Shown here in pieces: positions 1 to 7,725 of a stretch of 64,000 nucleotides of DNA. Below the pieces are notes generated by a model. The model saw only the letters and a program-made list of their open reading frames with translations, ran no database searches and was not told the origin of the DNA. This DNA is from Nocardia terpenica (GTDB lineage: Bacteria; Actinomycetota; Actinomycetes; Mycobacteriales; Mycobacteriaceae): assembly GCF_013186535.1 (NCBI RefSeq), contig NZ_JABMCZ010000003.1:248001-312000 (forward strand), in the 5' to 3' direction. The position numbers and the translations under genes are program-made. Each line of letters starts with the position of its first letter. The stretch's first letter is position 1.

Positions 1-33
1 GCGGCCCTGGATGTTCCGGGCGGTGCGCGGTGA
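1..33 (+). CDS. 3' end of an upstream ABC-operon gene (partial)
   Basis: Frame 1 is open from the window edge and ends in TGA at 31-33, giving only the last ten residues of a protein. The stop overlaps the GTG start of the next permease (GTGA), so it is probably co-translated with it. In such operons this position is often the ATPase or substrate-binding protein. That identity is inferred from position only. Confidence 0.5.
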   Translation, partial: AALDVPGGAR

Positions 34-779
34 GGCGCGTGGGCGGGGCGCTGGGTATCGCGGCGCTGATCGCGATGTGGTGGATCCTGGCCGACCTGCG
101 GGTGGCGGGCGGCACCGTCCCGAGCCCGTGGACCGTGCTGCACGGCGTGTACACCGACGGCTGGGCGCTGTACGGGCCGAACTTCCGGATCACGGCTTCC
201 GGTGCGCTGCAGGGGTTCCTGTGGGGCAACGGGCTGGCGATCGCGCTGGCCGTGCTGGTGCTGCTGGTGCCGCCGATCGAATCGCTGGCCACCCAGTTGG
301 CGATACTCGGTTACTGCACACCGCTGCTGGCGCTGGGCCCGATCATCCTGGTGGTGTTCGGCGGGCGCACCCCGACGGTGTTCCTGGCCGCCATGTACTG
401 CTTCTTCACCACCATGGTCGGCACCGTGTCGGGGCTGCGGTCCGCCGACCGGACCAGCCTGGATCTGGTGCGCGCCTACGGCGGCGGGCGCTGGCAGCAG
501 CTGTGGCGGGTCCGGTTGATCGCGGCGCTGCCGAATACGCTGGCGGCGTTGAAGATCGCCGCGCCCTCGGCGGTGCTGGGCGCGATCATCGGCGAGTATC
601 TGGGCGGGATCGACAGCGGTATCGGGGTGGCGCTGACCGCGGCGCAGACCTCCTACAACGTGCCGCGCACCTGGGGCATGGCGCTGGCCGCCGCGGCGCT
701 GGCCGGGCTCGGCTACGCGGTGGTGGCGCTGGTGGCCCGGCTGCTGGCGCCGTGGACCGGTCGGGAGGCGCGGGCGTGA
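30..779 (+). CDS. ABC transporter permease (SsuC/TauC-like)
   Basis: A 249-aa polytopic membrane protein that forms part of the membrane channel of an ABC importer. It has about six hydrophobic segments. The region around residues 148-185 (RAYGGGRWQQLWRVRLIAALPNT, then an EYLGG-type stretch) matches the cytoplasmic EAA loop by which BPD-type permeases contact the ATPase. The GTG at 30 overlaps the preceding stop, which fixes the start. It overlaps the next permease by GTGA, so the two probably form a heterodimer. The family includes sulfonate, taurine, nitrate and pyrimidine-precursor importers; the substrate cannot be read from sequence. It is host DNA next to the prophage. Confidence 0.85.
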   Translation: MRRVGGALGIAALIAMWWILADLRVAGGTVPSPWTVLHGVYTDGWALYGPNFRITASGALQGFLWGNGLAIALAVLVLLVPPIESLATQLAILGYCTPLLALGPIILVVFGGRTPTVFLAAMYCFFTTMVGTVSGLRSADRTSLDLVRAYGGGRWQQLWRVRLIAALPNTLAALKIAAPSAVLGAIIGEYLGGIDSGIGVALTAAQTSYNVPRTWGMALAAAALAGLGYAVVALVARLLAPWTGREARA

Positions 780-1573
780 ACGCACTGCGACGCATCGCGA
801 GATTCCTTGCACCCCTGATTATTTCGCTGATCGTGATGCTGCTCGTCTGGTATGCCTTCCTGCATGCGTTCCCGCAGGTGGGGCCACGGGTGGGCAAGAC
901 GCCGGGCGATGTCTGGAACTACCTGGTCACCGGCGACTCCGCCGCCGTCGCACGGCGGGCGATCGAGTCGGATCTGCGAATCACGCTGCGGGACGCGGCC
1001 ATCGGCTTCGGCGTCGGCATGGTGGTGGCGCTGGTGGTGTCGGCCCTGTTCGTCACGCTGCCCGCGGTCGAGCAGTCGTTCCTGCCGGTGGCGATGCTGC
1101 TGCGCTCGGTGCCGCTGGTGGCGCTGACGCCGATCATCGTGCTGATCTTCGGCCGCGGCCTGGCCGGGGTGACCGTCATGGCGGCGATCGTGGTGTTCTT
1201 CCCCGCCCTGGTGATGATCATGACCGGCCTGCGCTCCGCCTCCCCGCAGGCCATGGAACTCGTTGCCGCCTACGGAGGTTCGCGCTGGACCCGGCTGCGC
1301 ATGGTCGCGGTGCCCGCCGCGTGGCCGTCGGTGTTCGCCGCCGCGCGAATCTCGGTGCCGGGGGCGCTGATCGGCGCCCTGCTCGGCGAATGGCTGGGCA
1401 GCGGAACGGGTCTCGGGGCGAGCCTGGTTCGCGCCATACCGACGTTCCAGTACGACAAACTCTGGGCCTCGATCGTGCTGGTCACCATTGTTTCGGTACT
1501 TCTGTATGCAATAGTCGGCGTCGTCGAAAATTTGATATCGGCACGATTCGGCTCGACGGCCGGTAACGAATGA
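776..1573 (+). CDS. ABC transporter permease, second subunit
   Basis: A 265-aa membrane protein and the likely partner of the preceding permease. It starts at GTG 776 inside that gene's stop (GTGA). It has an N-terminal hydrophobic segment, further membrane spans, and an EAA-like loop containing AAYGGSRWTRLRMVAVPAAWP and EWLGSGTGLG. The paralogous layout in both genes indicates a two-permease importer. The C-terminus looks intact, and the stop at 1571-1573 overlaps a further ATG at 1570, so the operon originally continued. Its substrate is unknown. Confidence 0.85.
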   Translation: MNALRRIARFLAPLIISLIVMLLVWYAFLHAFPQVGPRVGKTPGDVWNYLVTGDSAAVARRAIESDLRITLRDAAIGFGVGMVVALVVSALFVTLPAVEQSFLPVAMLLRSVPLVALTPIIVLIFGRGLAGVTVMAAIVVFFPALVMIMTGLRSASPQAMELVAAYGGSRWTRLRMVAVPAAWPSVFAAARISVPGALIGALLGEWLGSGTGLGASLVRAIPTFQYDKLWASIVLVTIVSVLLYAIVGVVENLISARFGSTAGNE

Positions 1574-1620
1574 CCGATTCGTCTCGCGAAAGCAAAGAAT
1601 CCGAAATCGAAAAGTCCTAG
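1570..1620 (+). pseudogene. truncated start of a third ABC-operon gene
   Basis: ATG at 1570 overlaps the permease stop (ATGA) and opens a 16-codon reading frame (MTDSSRESKESEIEKS) ending in TAG at 1618-1620. Start-stop coupling says a real gene should begin here. Sequence just beyond is AT-richer and leads into the integrase. The simplest reading is a host gene cut by prophage insertion. The remainder of such a gene was not found on the right side of the prophage, so this is inference. Confidence 0.4.
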
Positions 1621-1734
1621 ATTTCCTTGCCGAGAAGGAGGGAAAGCAGCTCTGAGCTGGTTGATTGCGGTACGAAGAACCGCTTCTCTGGGGGTCTGTG
1701 AAGGTATCTGTGAAGGGTTTTCAGATGGGTCCGG
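1621..1734. other. left prophage junction / att region with direct repeats
   Basis: The gap between the host remnant and the integrase stop is where attL should lie. It contains the direct repeat TCTGTGAAGG at 1695-1704 and 1707-1716, spaced 12 bp apart like integrase arm-type sites, and a short GCGGT/ACCGC stem at 1667-1683. I compared it by eye with 57139-57384 and found no shared core longer than 8 bp, so the exact junction is undetermined. Confidence 0.35.
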
Positions 1735-3087
1735 TCAGCCGACATCGACGAAGTCGATAACTGGCCTGTCGATAGCCACGTAGTTCTCCAGCGTGACCGG
1801 GCTCCCGATCTCGTGTCCCAGGATCTCACGAGCCCGTGCGAGAGCGTAGTCCAGACCACGACGGATATACGCCTCGGCGATGCGTGTCGCTTTCGTCGAT
1901 CGCAGAGTCCTCAGTGTGGCTCCTTCCAGCGGTGTTCCTTTGACGATTTTCCTGAAGGTAACTTCGGCATTGTCCGGGTTCAGCATTGCGCCCGAGGAAC
2001 CTATGAATACGAGTTTCTGCCCAGGTTTCGCGAGTAGTTTCAATCGTTTGAGTGCGGCGAGCGCCCGTGCGCTTACCTTGATGACCCGCAATGATGCCTC
2101 GGTTTTTGGGAAGGGTTGCCGGAACAAGACGTAAATTCTTGCTGTGGGGCTCAGCGTCTTCCAGTCCTCCGGAAGAATGATCTGGTTCGAGCTAAGCTTG
2201 AATTCTTCGATAAGGCGATGAACATCCTCTATCGTAAGTACCGTATATACAAGTGTGGCCTCGATGGTGACGGTTCCTGCATTGTAGTCGATGCTGTCGA
2301 ACTCGATGGCAAGGCATTCGCCAGGGCGACCTGCGGTTTCGTATAGCAGTAATGTGTAGTCACGAAAGATGGGATTGCGCCTCGGCTTCCCCGTGAAGTA
2401 CTTTTCTTCGAGGGACCAGTACAGATCCATTTCCGCTTTCGAGAACGGCATCGGTTCTTCGGAGAAATAGGGGTTTGCGCCAACTTTTCTGCGGGCTCTT
2501 CGGGAGGCATTTTCGCCGTTGTAGCCTTTAATGCTCGCTACTGGATTGTCGTCGCGAAAATCGTCATCGACAAGCATTTGAAAAGCTTGGTTGAGGATGG
2601 TCTTATGAACCGATTGTTTGTTTGAAAAGCTGTTGAGCAACTCTAGATATCCACGTATGTCCCTTCGCGTCGCTCGTAGTGCCTTCACCTTGGCCAGGCT
2701 GGAGTTTGCGATCTTGATGGTATTCTTGCGCCCTTTTGCTGCAACCTCAATTTCTTTATAATAAATGTTGAGGGTCTGAAGTCGCCGTGTGGTTACCGGT
2801 TTTTTCTTCTCGCGGTTGTACCAAGCTCGCACGACTTCGAGTACGGTAGGATCATCACCATATTCGGTATCGGCGCAGCCGATTGCTCTCGGCTTCCATG
2901 CCTTCACCCGCTTCTGAAGATTCCGGCGACACGCTTCCGGCGACGCTCCGTGCGCCCACACGCGGGAAGGTTCTCCGAACGGTTCGCCGATCGTGACGGA
3001 CCATTCGAAGTAGTTTCGTTTATCGTTCCATCGCGGCTCCGCTGGCCAATGCTTACCCTGCTCTCCGACCGCAAGCTTGCTGCCCAT
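1735..3087 (-). CDS. int: tyrosine-recombinase integrase
   Basis: A 450-aa site-specific recombinase that integrates and excises the phage genome. An N-terminal arm-binding/SAM-like region (about 1-200) precedes the catalytic domain. Readable active-site positions are Arg254 (TAGRPGE), Arg396 in TLRTLRST, His425 (REILGHE) and nucleophile Tyr436 (LENYV). The first residue of the usual HxxR box is not His here. It begins two bases after the repressor stop and reads leftward to the prophage edge, so it may be co-transcribed with the repressor. Its base composition is clearly more AT-rich than its neighbours. Confidence 0.92.
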   Translation of the reverse strand: MGSKLAVGEQGKHWPAEPRWNDKRNYFEWSVTIGEPFGEPSRVWAHGASPEACRRNLQKRVKAWKPRAIGCADTEYGDDPTVLEVVRAWYNREKKKPVTTRRLQTLNIYYKEIEVAAKGRKNTIKIANSSLAKVKALRATRRDIRGYLELLNSFSNKQSVHKTILNQAFQMLVDDDFRDDNPVASIKGYNGENASRRARRKVGANPYFSEEPMPFSKAEMDLYWSLEEKYFTGKPRRNPIFRDYTLLLYETAGRPGECLAIEFDSIDYNAGTVTIEATLVYTVLTIEDVHRLIEEFKLSSNQIILPEDWKTLSPTARIYVLFRQPFPKTEASLRVIKVSARALAALKRLKLLAKPGQKLVFIGSSGAMLNPDNAEVTFRKIVKGTPLEGATLRTLRSTKATRIAEAYIRRGLDYALARAREILGHEIGSPVTLENYVAIDRPVIDFVDVG

Positions 3088-3089
3088 CG

Positions 3090-3554
3090 CTATCCCCGAC
3101 CCTCGTCACGCTTTCTCTGAATGGCGCGGATTGCGTCGTCGAGTTCGCCGACGATCCATGACGGCTGGCTGCGCGCCAGGAACTCCAGCCGTGCCCGGCC
3201 GCCTCGATCTCCCGGCGCGGAGCCGAACGGCTCGTCGCCGCGCAGCCAGGCCCACAGCTGCTCTGCCGTGAGCCCGGTGCCGTCGACCGCGTCGTTTGCG
3301 GCGGCATCCGGCATCAGGAGCGTCATCGGCGAGACGCCGAGGACGTATGCGAGGGCGGGCAGTTCGTCGGCGGAGATGCGGCGATCTCGTGATTCGATCT
3401 TGCTCAGTCCCAGTTCGGGGATGGGGCATCCGATCGCCTTCAGGCGCCTGGAGAGCTCGGCGTAGCCGATGCCCAGGTCCTCGCGCAACTGCTTGATGCG
3501 TTCGGCGATGATCTTTGCGATGGCGTCGCCGAGTTCTTCTGGTGGTGATGTCAT
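3090..3554 (-). CDS. XRE-family phage repressor
   Basis: A 154-aa DNA-binding protein and the likely immunity repressor. The N-terminal ~75 residues form a lambda-cI-type helix-turn-helix (IKQLREDLGIGYAELSRRL, then a recognition segment and LAYVLGVSPMTLL). The remaining ~75 residues (AEQLWAWLRGDEPF) are typical of actinophage repressors. It sits directly upstream of int on the minus strand and is divergent from the excisionase-like gene, the classical arrangement of a lysogeny switch. No peptidase domain for RecA-dependent cleavage is seen. Confidence 0.8.
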   Translation of the reverse strand: MTSPPEELGDAIAKIIAERIKQLREDLGIGYAELSRRLKAIGCPIPELGLSKIESRDRRISADELPALAYVLGVSPMTLLMPDAAANDAVDGTGLTAEQLWAWLRGDEPFGSAPGDRGGRARLEFLARSQPSWIVGELDDAIRAIQRKRDEGRG

Positions 3555-3671
3555 GGGCGGCAGTATGGCATATCCGATCTATTGCTAGTGCATGCTTTTG
3601 GATAGTTTCTGCTAGCTTTCCGATAGCGATAGCCATCGTTGTGATGGCATCGCTGATCAGAGGAGGCGCAG
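3555..3671. promoter_or_regulatory. divergent lysogeny-switch control region
   Basis: A 117-bp gap between the leftward repressor and rightward excisionase genes. It contains repeated motifs TTGCTAG and CTGCTAG, GGATAG and CGATAG, and an inverted repeat GCCATC-N5-GATGGC at 3632-3648, all plausible repressor/excisionase sites. A strong GAGGAGG-like ribosome site (about 3660) precedes the rightward ATG. Confidence 0.5.
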
Positions 3672-3875
3672 ATGAGCGAAACCCGAGCCAGCGAGGAGCC
3701 GCTGGTCACACCGCATCAGCTGGCTGTCCGATGGGGGGTGACCGAGCAATATCTGGCCGACATGCGCTACCACGGCACCGGCCCGGCCTTCATCAAGGTC
3801 GGCCGCAAGGTTCGCTATAGCTGGCGGGCCATCCGGGAGTACGAGACGGCCAACACCGCCGCCCGCACTGCCTGA
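3672..3875 (+). CDS. excisionase-like HTH protein
   Basis: A 67-aa winged-helix/MerR-like DNA-binding protein of the AlpA/excisionase type. It has LVTPHQLAVRWGVTEQYLADMRYHGTGPAFIKVGRKVRY, the usual layout in which the second helix is followed by a wing with GxGPxFxKxGxxVRY. It is the first rightward gene opposite the repressor and is preceded by a strong ribosome site. Likely roles are recombination directionality or early regulation. It is followed by its own terminator and has a paralogue at 4085-4306. Confidence 0.7.
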   Translation: MSETRASEEPLVTPHQLAVRWGVTEQYLADMRYHGTGPAFIKVGRKVRYSWRAIREYETANTAARTA

Positions 3876-3888
3876 GCGGTACGCAGCG

Positions 3889-3922
3889 ACGCCCCTGCGA
3901 TCCGAGAAAGTCGCAGGGGCGT
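3889..3922 (+). terminator. terminator after excisionase gene
   Basis: A perfect 12-bp inverted repeat, ACGCCCCTGCGA / TCGCAGGGGCGT, with a 10-nt loop, starting 14 bp after the stop codon and followed by TGTGTG. Confidence 0.7.
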
Positions 3923-3995
3923 TGTGTGCCTGTTCGGTGCGTGCGCGCAAGTCAAGATCGCCCTACCCGCACCACTAGTCGTCGGTACACCGAAC

Positions 3996-4043
3996 GATCG
4001 CGTTTTGCGTGCCGCTGTGCCGCCCCGGTTGCCATCATGGTCA
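3996..4043 (+). promoter_or_regulatory. duplicated leader/promoter block, copy 1
   Basis: About 48 bp that recurs with roughly 80% identity at 4419-4465. Shared features are GATCGCGT, a T-rich hexamer, CTGTGCCGC, CGGTTG and ATGGTC. Both copies lie directly upstream of a gene start, so a shared promoter/operator is likely. No clean -35/-10 pair could be assigned. Confidence 0.4.
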
Positions 4044-4084
4044 CGATCACCAGACACCCCTCTGCCGAGAAGCGACTCTCGACG

Positions 4085-4306
4085 ATGATCGAACAGACCT
4101 CCCTGATGGACAAGCTGTGGACGCCGGATGAGTTGGCTGACTACTTCCACACCACCACGAAGGTGCTGGCGAACGAGCGCAGCAGTGGTACCGGGCCCCG
4201 CTTCGTCAAGCGCGGCACCAAGGTTCTCTACCCTGAGAGCGCCATCGCCGAGTACCTGAACTCGAACACCCTCGGCAGCACTGAGGAGGCTGCGGCGGCA
4301 CGATAA
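4085..4306 (+). CDS. second excisionase-like HTH protein
   Basis: A 73-aa protein with the same fold as the 67-aa gene upstream: LWTPDELADYFHTTTKVLANERSSGTGPRFVKRGTKVLYPESAIAEYL. ATG 4085 is chosen because it gives the family's usual length. An in-frame ATG at 4037 would add 16 residues but lies inside the duplicated leader block. It ends just before a strong hairpin terminator. Two different excisionase-type proteins in one early region suggests that one acts as a regulator. Confidence 0.65.
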   Translation: MIEQTSLMDKLWTPDELADYFHTTTKVLANERSSGTGPRFVKRGTKVLYPESAIAEYLNSNTLGSTEEAAAAR

Positions 4307-4309
4307 GAC

Positions 4310-4354
4310 CGCTGATCACCCGTGACCGCAGTCGGCGATCACGGGTGATCAGCG
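4310..4354 (+). terminator. strong hairpin terminator
   Basis: A perfect 16-bp inverted repeat, CGCTGATCACCCGTGA / TCACGGGTGATCAGCG, with a 13-nt loop, immediately after the stop of the HTH gene. Confidence 0.75.
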
Positions 4355-4418
4355 TCCGGCGCCGGACACGCTTGGGGCGACGCCTCGCGCTCCGTGCCCA
4401 GGCCATCGTCCATCGGAT

Positions 4419-4465
4419 GATCGCGTATTACGTGTCGCCTGTGCCGCTCGGTTGTCATGATGGTC
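4419..4465 (+). promoter_or_regulatory. duplicated leader/promoter block, copy 2
   Basis: Second copy of the block at 3996-4043, ending 2 bp before the ATG of the next gene. So short a leader would make that mRNA nearly leaderless if the promoter lies within the block. Confidence 0.4.
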
Positions 4466-4467
4466 GG

Positions 4468-5505
4468 ATGACCGATAGACAAGATGCTCCTTCGGGAGAA
4501 GACAGGGCAGGTAAGGGCGGCCAGTGGCTGCTGATCGAGACATTCACGTGGCCGGAAGATGGTGTGTCCATTGTGAATTGGGGTGGTAGGCCCCGGGCGT
4601 TCCTGCCGGTGAAGACGGCGCTCAAGGGGTCGTCCATCGCACGAATCGACCGGGCTATCACGACGGTCGCCGAGACTCGCGAGCCGTACTCGGAGAGTAA
4701 TCAAGGCTACCGGGTGGAGGCCGTCCCGCATGTCGTCGGTGGCCGGTTGCACGGTATTCAGTACTGGTCGGGCCATGATGGTGATGCTGTGCCGGAGAGG
4801 CCGCTGGTGGCTGCGTGGCGGGTCGATTTCACGACGAAAACCGCATTGGGCTCGCCGGAGTGGGCGGAGATGGCTGATCTGCCGCCCGAGGAGCGGGGCC
4901 AAGCCGCGTCGCTGGCAACGGTTTTCGCGCAGGTGACGACCGACCACCGGGAGTCGGTGGCGCTCAAGAGGATCGTCGCTCCGCAGGCGGGGGAGACGAA
5001 TCAGGGTTTTTGGACGATCAAGCGGCGGGACGGTACGGAGTGGCAGTCGCATTGGTCGCATCGGACGGTCGAGGAGTCCATCGGCGGCGAGACGCATCTG
5101 GTGGGTCTGGGTCTCAGTCAGCGGGTGCAGACGCAGCCCGATAGCGAGCCGGAACCGTTTGTGCTGCTCGAGCACAGGTTGATCGAGGCGTCGAGCACTC
5201 CGGGTGAGTATCAGGCGATCGTCGATCTGGATAGTTTGACTCTGGTGCGCTGGAGGCACGGTACGACGCCGCCGGACAGGATCGCGTGGCGTCGGATCGC
5301 GACCGAGCCCGAGCCCGCGGTCCATCCGGATGATCGGCCGGTGATGCTCGCGATGGCCAACGGACTGTCGAAATCGTCGACGACGGGCTCCCTGCGGGTG
5401 CGCGGGGTGGATGGGGAGTGGGTGCGCATCAGCGCACGAGCGGATCTGGTGCCCGTCGACCGCAACGTGACGGCTGCCCTGGTGCGGTTCACGATCGAGA
5501 GCTGA
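4468..5505 (+). CDS. unknown, PAS/GAF-like actinobacterial protein
   Basis: A 345-aa cytoplasmic protein not firmly recognised. It has an N-terminal WLLIETFTWPEDGVSIVNWGGRPRAF segment and a GYRVEAVPHVVGGRLHGIQYW stretch, then what looks like two PAS-like alpha/beta repeats. The C-terminal one (about 255-345) ends in RADLVPVDRNVTAALVRFTI. This resembles DUF5593/PAS-like proteins of Mycobacteriales as I remember them, but that assignment is tentative. The start at 4468 is set by its position directly after the duplicated leader block. It stands alone between two terminator-like hairpins, which hints at independent expression in the lysogen. Confidence 0.6.
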   Translation: MTDRQDAPSGEDRAGKGGQWLLIETFTWPEDGVSIVNWGGRPRAFLPVKTALKGSSIARIDRAITTVAETREPYSESNQGYRVEAVPHVVGGRLHGIQYWSGHDGDAVPERPLVAAWRVDFTTKTALGSPEWAEMADLPPEERGQAASLATVFAQVTTDHRESVALKRIVAPQAGETNQGFWTIKRRDGTEWQSHWSHRTVEESIGGETHLVGLGLSQRVQTQPDSEPEPFVLLEHRLIEASSTPGEYQAIVDLDSLTLVRWRHGTTPPDRIAWRRIATEPEPAVHPDDRPVMLAMANGLSKSSTTGSLRVRGVDGEWVRISARADLVPVDRNVTAALVRFTIES

Positions 5506-5873
5506 TTCTCGCGGCGACGCGCGGGTTTTCGCCGTCGCTGTCCGGAACCGGACGCCCTTCCATGACGAATCATGGATTAACTCGGGGTGAACGGATTATC
5601 ATGCGAGGTACGCACGCCCGCTGGCTTTGACGGTCGGGCGACCCGGCGAGACCGGTTCTACATGGGTCTCGGACTGGCAGCGACCCCGCACCTTACGACC
5701 GTGCGGAATGACAGTGACTGCTACCTGGAATCGAGCCGCCGATGCTGATGCGTTGCACTGACATTGATCACCATAGAGCGTATCGGCGGATGCCGTCTGC
5801 TGCCCGAACGGCGCGAGCGCTGATGGTAGGGGTCCGTACCAGGTTGGATCGCCGAGGCTCGGGGGCGGGCACG
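5506..5873. other. no convincing gene
   Basis: Here 368 bp hold only a GCGACG/CGTCGC stem with a TTTT loop near 5514-5538 (possible terminator of the preceding gene) and a short CCGG-rich dyad. No open frame with a ribosome site and plausible protein character was seen. Confidence 0.5.
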
Positions 5874-6191
5874 ATGGACAGGAAATCGGGTGCAGCGCAC
5901 GGTATTACGATCGGCCCGCCATCCGGGCGGATCGTTGTCGGCGGCGGCATGATCGAGATCGGGGCGGTGATTCGCTCGAGCGACGGTGCGCTCGAGGTGG
6001 TGCCCCGGATCGGGCTGACCGATATCGAGCATCGGATGCTGCGCCGCGCCGCGGATCTCATCCGGATCGGACACATAGACGACAGCCGGGGTAGGTGCTT
6101 GTCCGGTGGTAGATGGGTGACGGGCGTGCGGGTGCCCTACTTGTCCTGCCTCGCGCTCGGCGACTCGCGCGCTTCGAGATCGGCCATCTGA
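5874..6191 (+). CDS. hypothetical small protein (doubtful)
   Basis: A 105-aa open frame starting MDRKSGAAHG with a middle part IRSSDGALEVVPRIGLTDIEHRMLRRAADLIRIG that reads like a real amphipathic protein. Its 3' end overlaps the convergent HTH gene by 55 bp. No clear ribosome site; an internal ATG at 5949 is an alternative start. It may be spurious. Confidence 0.35.
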   Translation: MDRKSGAAHGITIGPPSGRIVVGGGMIEIGAVIRSSDGALEVVPRIGLTDIEHRMLRRAADLIRIGHIDDSRGRCLSGGRWVTGVRVPYLSCLALGDSRASRSAI

Positions 6192-6529
6192 TCGGCCGTG
6201 AGCGGGACGAACTCGTACTCGACAGCTGCTTCGTCATGCTCGGCCCCACCGCGTGGCAGAGGCTCGCGGATGCCGGAGGACCGCCTGGCCGCGTTGATGA
6301 TCCCGACGACCGTCGTGCCCAGCGCCTTGGCGATGTCGTGTAGGCGTCCGGTATTCGGTGCCGTGACACCGGTCTCGTACCGAATGTAGGTGTTCAGCGG
6401 GATACCGGTGGCGGAGCAAACATCGTCCCTGGTCAGTCCCTTCTGCTCACGACGATCCCGCACCACTTCGGCCACGGCGGCGTTGAGCCGGTCGCCCTCG
6501 GTGACATCCACTGGATTGATGGTCGCCAT
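6137..6529 (-). CDS. XRE-family regulator
   Basis: A 130-aa protein with an N-terminal cro/cI-type HTH (VVRDRREQKGLTRDDVCSATGIPLNTYIRYETG, then PNTGRLHDIAKALGTTVVGI) and an acidic C-terminal tail ending DLEARESPSARQDK. Start taken at ATG 6529 (MATINP), since the upstream extension lacks family character. A TACCC-N6-GGGTA dyad lies upstream in the divergent gap. It is probably a secondary regulator of the early region. Confidence 0.75.
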   Translation of the reverse strand: MATINPVDVTEGDRLNAAVAEVVRDRREQKGLTRDDVCSATGIPLNTYIRYETGVTAPNTGRLHDIAKALGTTVVGIINAARRSSGIREPLPRGGAEHDEAAVEYEFVPLTADQMADLEARESPSARQDK

Positions 6530-6631
6530 GGCATCAGGGTAACGGCGCACGCCCTGACACACCAGGCGAGTGGGGCTCATAAGATTTGCTGGAGATTAGT
6601 TGAGACTAGCTGGGAATATTGTGTGTTGCAG

Positions 6632-6647
6632 TACCCAAAAATGGGTA
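6632..6647. promoter_or_regulatory. operator-like dyad TACCC-N6-GGGTA
   Basis: A perfect 5-bp dyad with an A-rich centre lies in the 245-bp divergent gap between the HTH gene (start 6529) and the plus-strand gene at 6775. TAGTTGAGACTAGCTG near 6597-6612 may be a second site. The regulator is unknown; the neighbouring HTH protein is the first suspect. Confidence 0.4.
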
Positions 6648-6774
6648 TTACTGTCGGTTTCGATGCTTCGACGGGAGGGCTTGGTTCCGAAGCATCGCGA
6701 GGGCGGCTTGGGTGCTCACCCGCGTCGGGGCAGGCCGCATGGGCAGAGGTTGACGAGACCAGCGAGGGCAGAGA

Positions 6775-6972
6775 GTGAACAACACAAACCGGAGACGGCC
6801 CAGCGAGCCACCGCTACCGGTCATCGAAGCGGTCGACGAACCTTTGACGGAGCCACCCGGCGGAGACGTCGAACCGGGCACCACCGCTTCAGTCGGCCCG
6901 AAGGAGGTGATCATCTCCATCGCGTGGCTGGCCGCCTACCTGCGGTCGATACCTACCACGCCGGTCGTCTGA
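6775..6972 (+). CDS. hypothetical 65-aa protein
   Basis: GTG start after a GAGGGCAGAGA ribosome-site-like stretch. The protein is Pro/Glu-rich at its N-terminus (RRRPSEPPLPVIEAVDEPLTEPP) and has a hydrophobic C-terminal third (VIISIAWLAAYLRSIPTT), possibly membrane-associated. It overlaps the convergent gene by 37 bp. Function unknown. Confidence 0.45.
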   Translation: MNNTNRRRPSEPPLPVIEAVDEPLTEPPGGDVEPGTTASVGPKEVIISIAWLAAYLRSIPTTPVV

Positions 6973-7541
6973 TCGATCGTGTCCAGCAGTGCTCGACCCA
7001 TCTCGAGCACTGCTTCCGGGCTCTCCCCTCGCGCCCTGGCGTACTCCGTGATCAGGGTGTTGTAGAGCCGCCAGAACTTTTCGCGCGCAGTATCAATCGA
7101 GCCATGTCCCTCTTCGAACGCCCGCATCGCGTCCCGCGCACCGGCCAGCAACGCGATCTGCGCTGTTTGAACCCCGTAATCGACGGGGGCACTCCGCACC
7201 ATCGCAAGAGCGGGCCCCTCGTCGGTCTGCACGAGCCGCGTGGTCGGCACTCGCACCAGTTCCCACTCGACCTCGATCTCACCGCCCCGTACGTATTTGT
7301 CGATCGACTCGGGCTTCCAGCCGTAGAGGCGTTCCAGTGCCCGCCGCTTGTCCGGCCCCAGCTTGCCGATGGTCGGGTGCGGCATCTTCCCTGTTTCGAA
7401 CGCGCGTAGCGCAGCATCCGACGGTGCGCCGGGTTCGGCCATAACAGCCTTCCGTGTCAGCCTGAGTTCCTCTCGTCGCCGCTGCGCGATCGGGCCCAGC
7501 TCCGCCCATCGGGCATCGCTTTCCCGCCGGTCGTCACTCAT
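6936..7541 (-). CDS. HTH-domain regulator
   Basis: A 201-aa protein. Residues about 8-70 resemble an XRE-type HTH (IAQRRREELRLTRKAVMAE, then RAFETGKMPHPTIGKLGPDKRRALERLYGWKPESIDKYVRGG). A C-terminal helical domain of about 120 residues (AREKFWRLYNTLITEYARARGESPEAVLEMGRALLDTI) has no recognised family. Start taken at ATG 7541, four codons inside an earlier in-frame ATG. It is divergent from the 86-aa HTH gene and shares with it the CTAAC-N8-GTTAG site region. Confidence 0.65.
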   Translation of the reverse strand: MSDDRRESDARWAELGPIAQRRREELRLTRKAVMAEPGAPSDAALRAFETGKMPHPTIGKLGPDKRRALERLYGWKPESIDKYVRGGEIEVEWELVRVPTTRLVQTDEGPALAMVRSAPVDYGVQTAQIALLAGARDAMRAFEEGHGSIDTAREKFWRLYNTLITEYARARGESPEAVLEMGRALLDTIDQTTGVVGIDRR

Positions 7542-7606
7542 GGCCACCATCATGCACCGCCAGGACGGACAGGTCTAGCGCTGAACGCAGCAATGTTTCC
7601 GCAGAT

Positions 7607-7624
7607 CTAACTGTATGACGTTAG
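7607..7624. promoter_or_regulatory. operator site 1, CTAAC-N8-GTTAG
   Basis: A perfect 5-bp dyad with an 8-bp spacer lies between the two divergent HTH genes. An identically spaced copy is at 7708-7725. Confidence 0.55.
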
Positions 7625-7678
7625 CTCAAGATCCTGTCTCGACCTGCCTATCTGCCCGATTTCCTGGTGGTTTCGGCC

Positions 7679-7725
7679 TTGTACCTGTCGCCCCCTATGG
7701 TTAGCCTCTAACGCATGACCGTTAG
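7679..7725 (+). promoter_or_regulatory. leaderless promoter with start-codon operator 2
   Basis: TTGTAC (7679-7684), a 17-bp spacer and TAGCCT (7702-7707) form a good actinobacterial promoter. The ATG at 7715 begins 8 bp after the -10, so the transcript should be leaderless. CTCTAACG/CGTTAGAG (7706-7713, 7720-7727), which includes CTAAC-N8-GTTAG, spans the -10 end and the start codon. A protein bound here would block transcription start directly. Confidence 0.55.
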
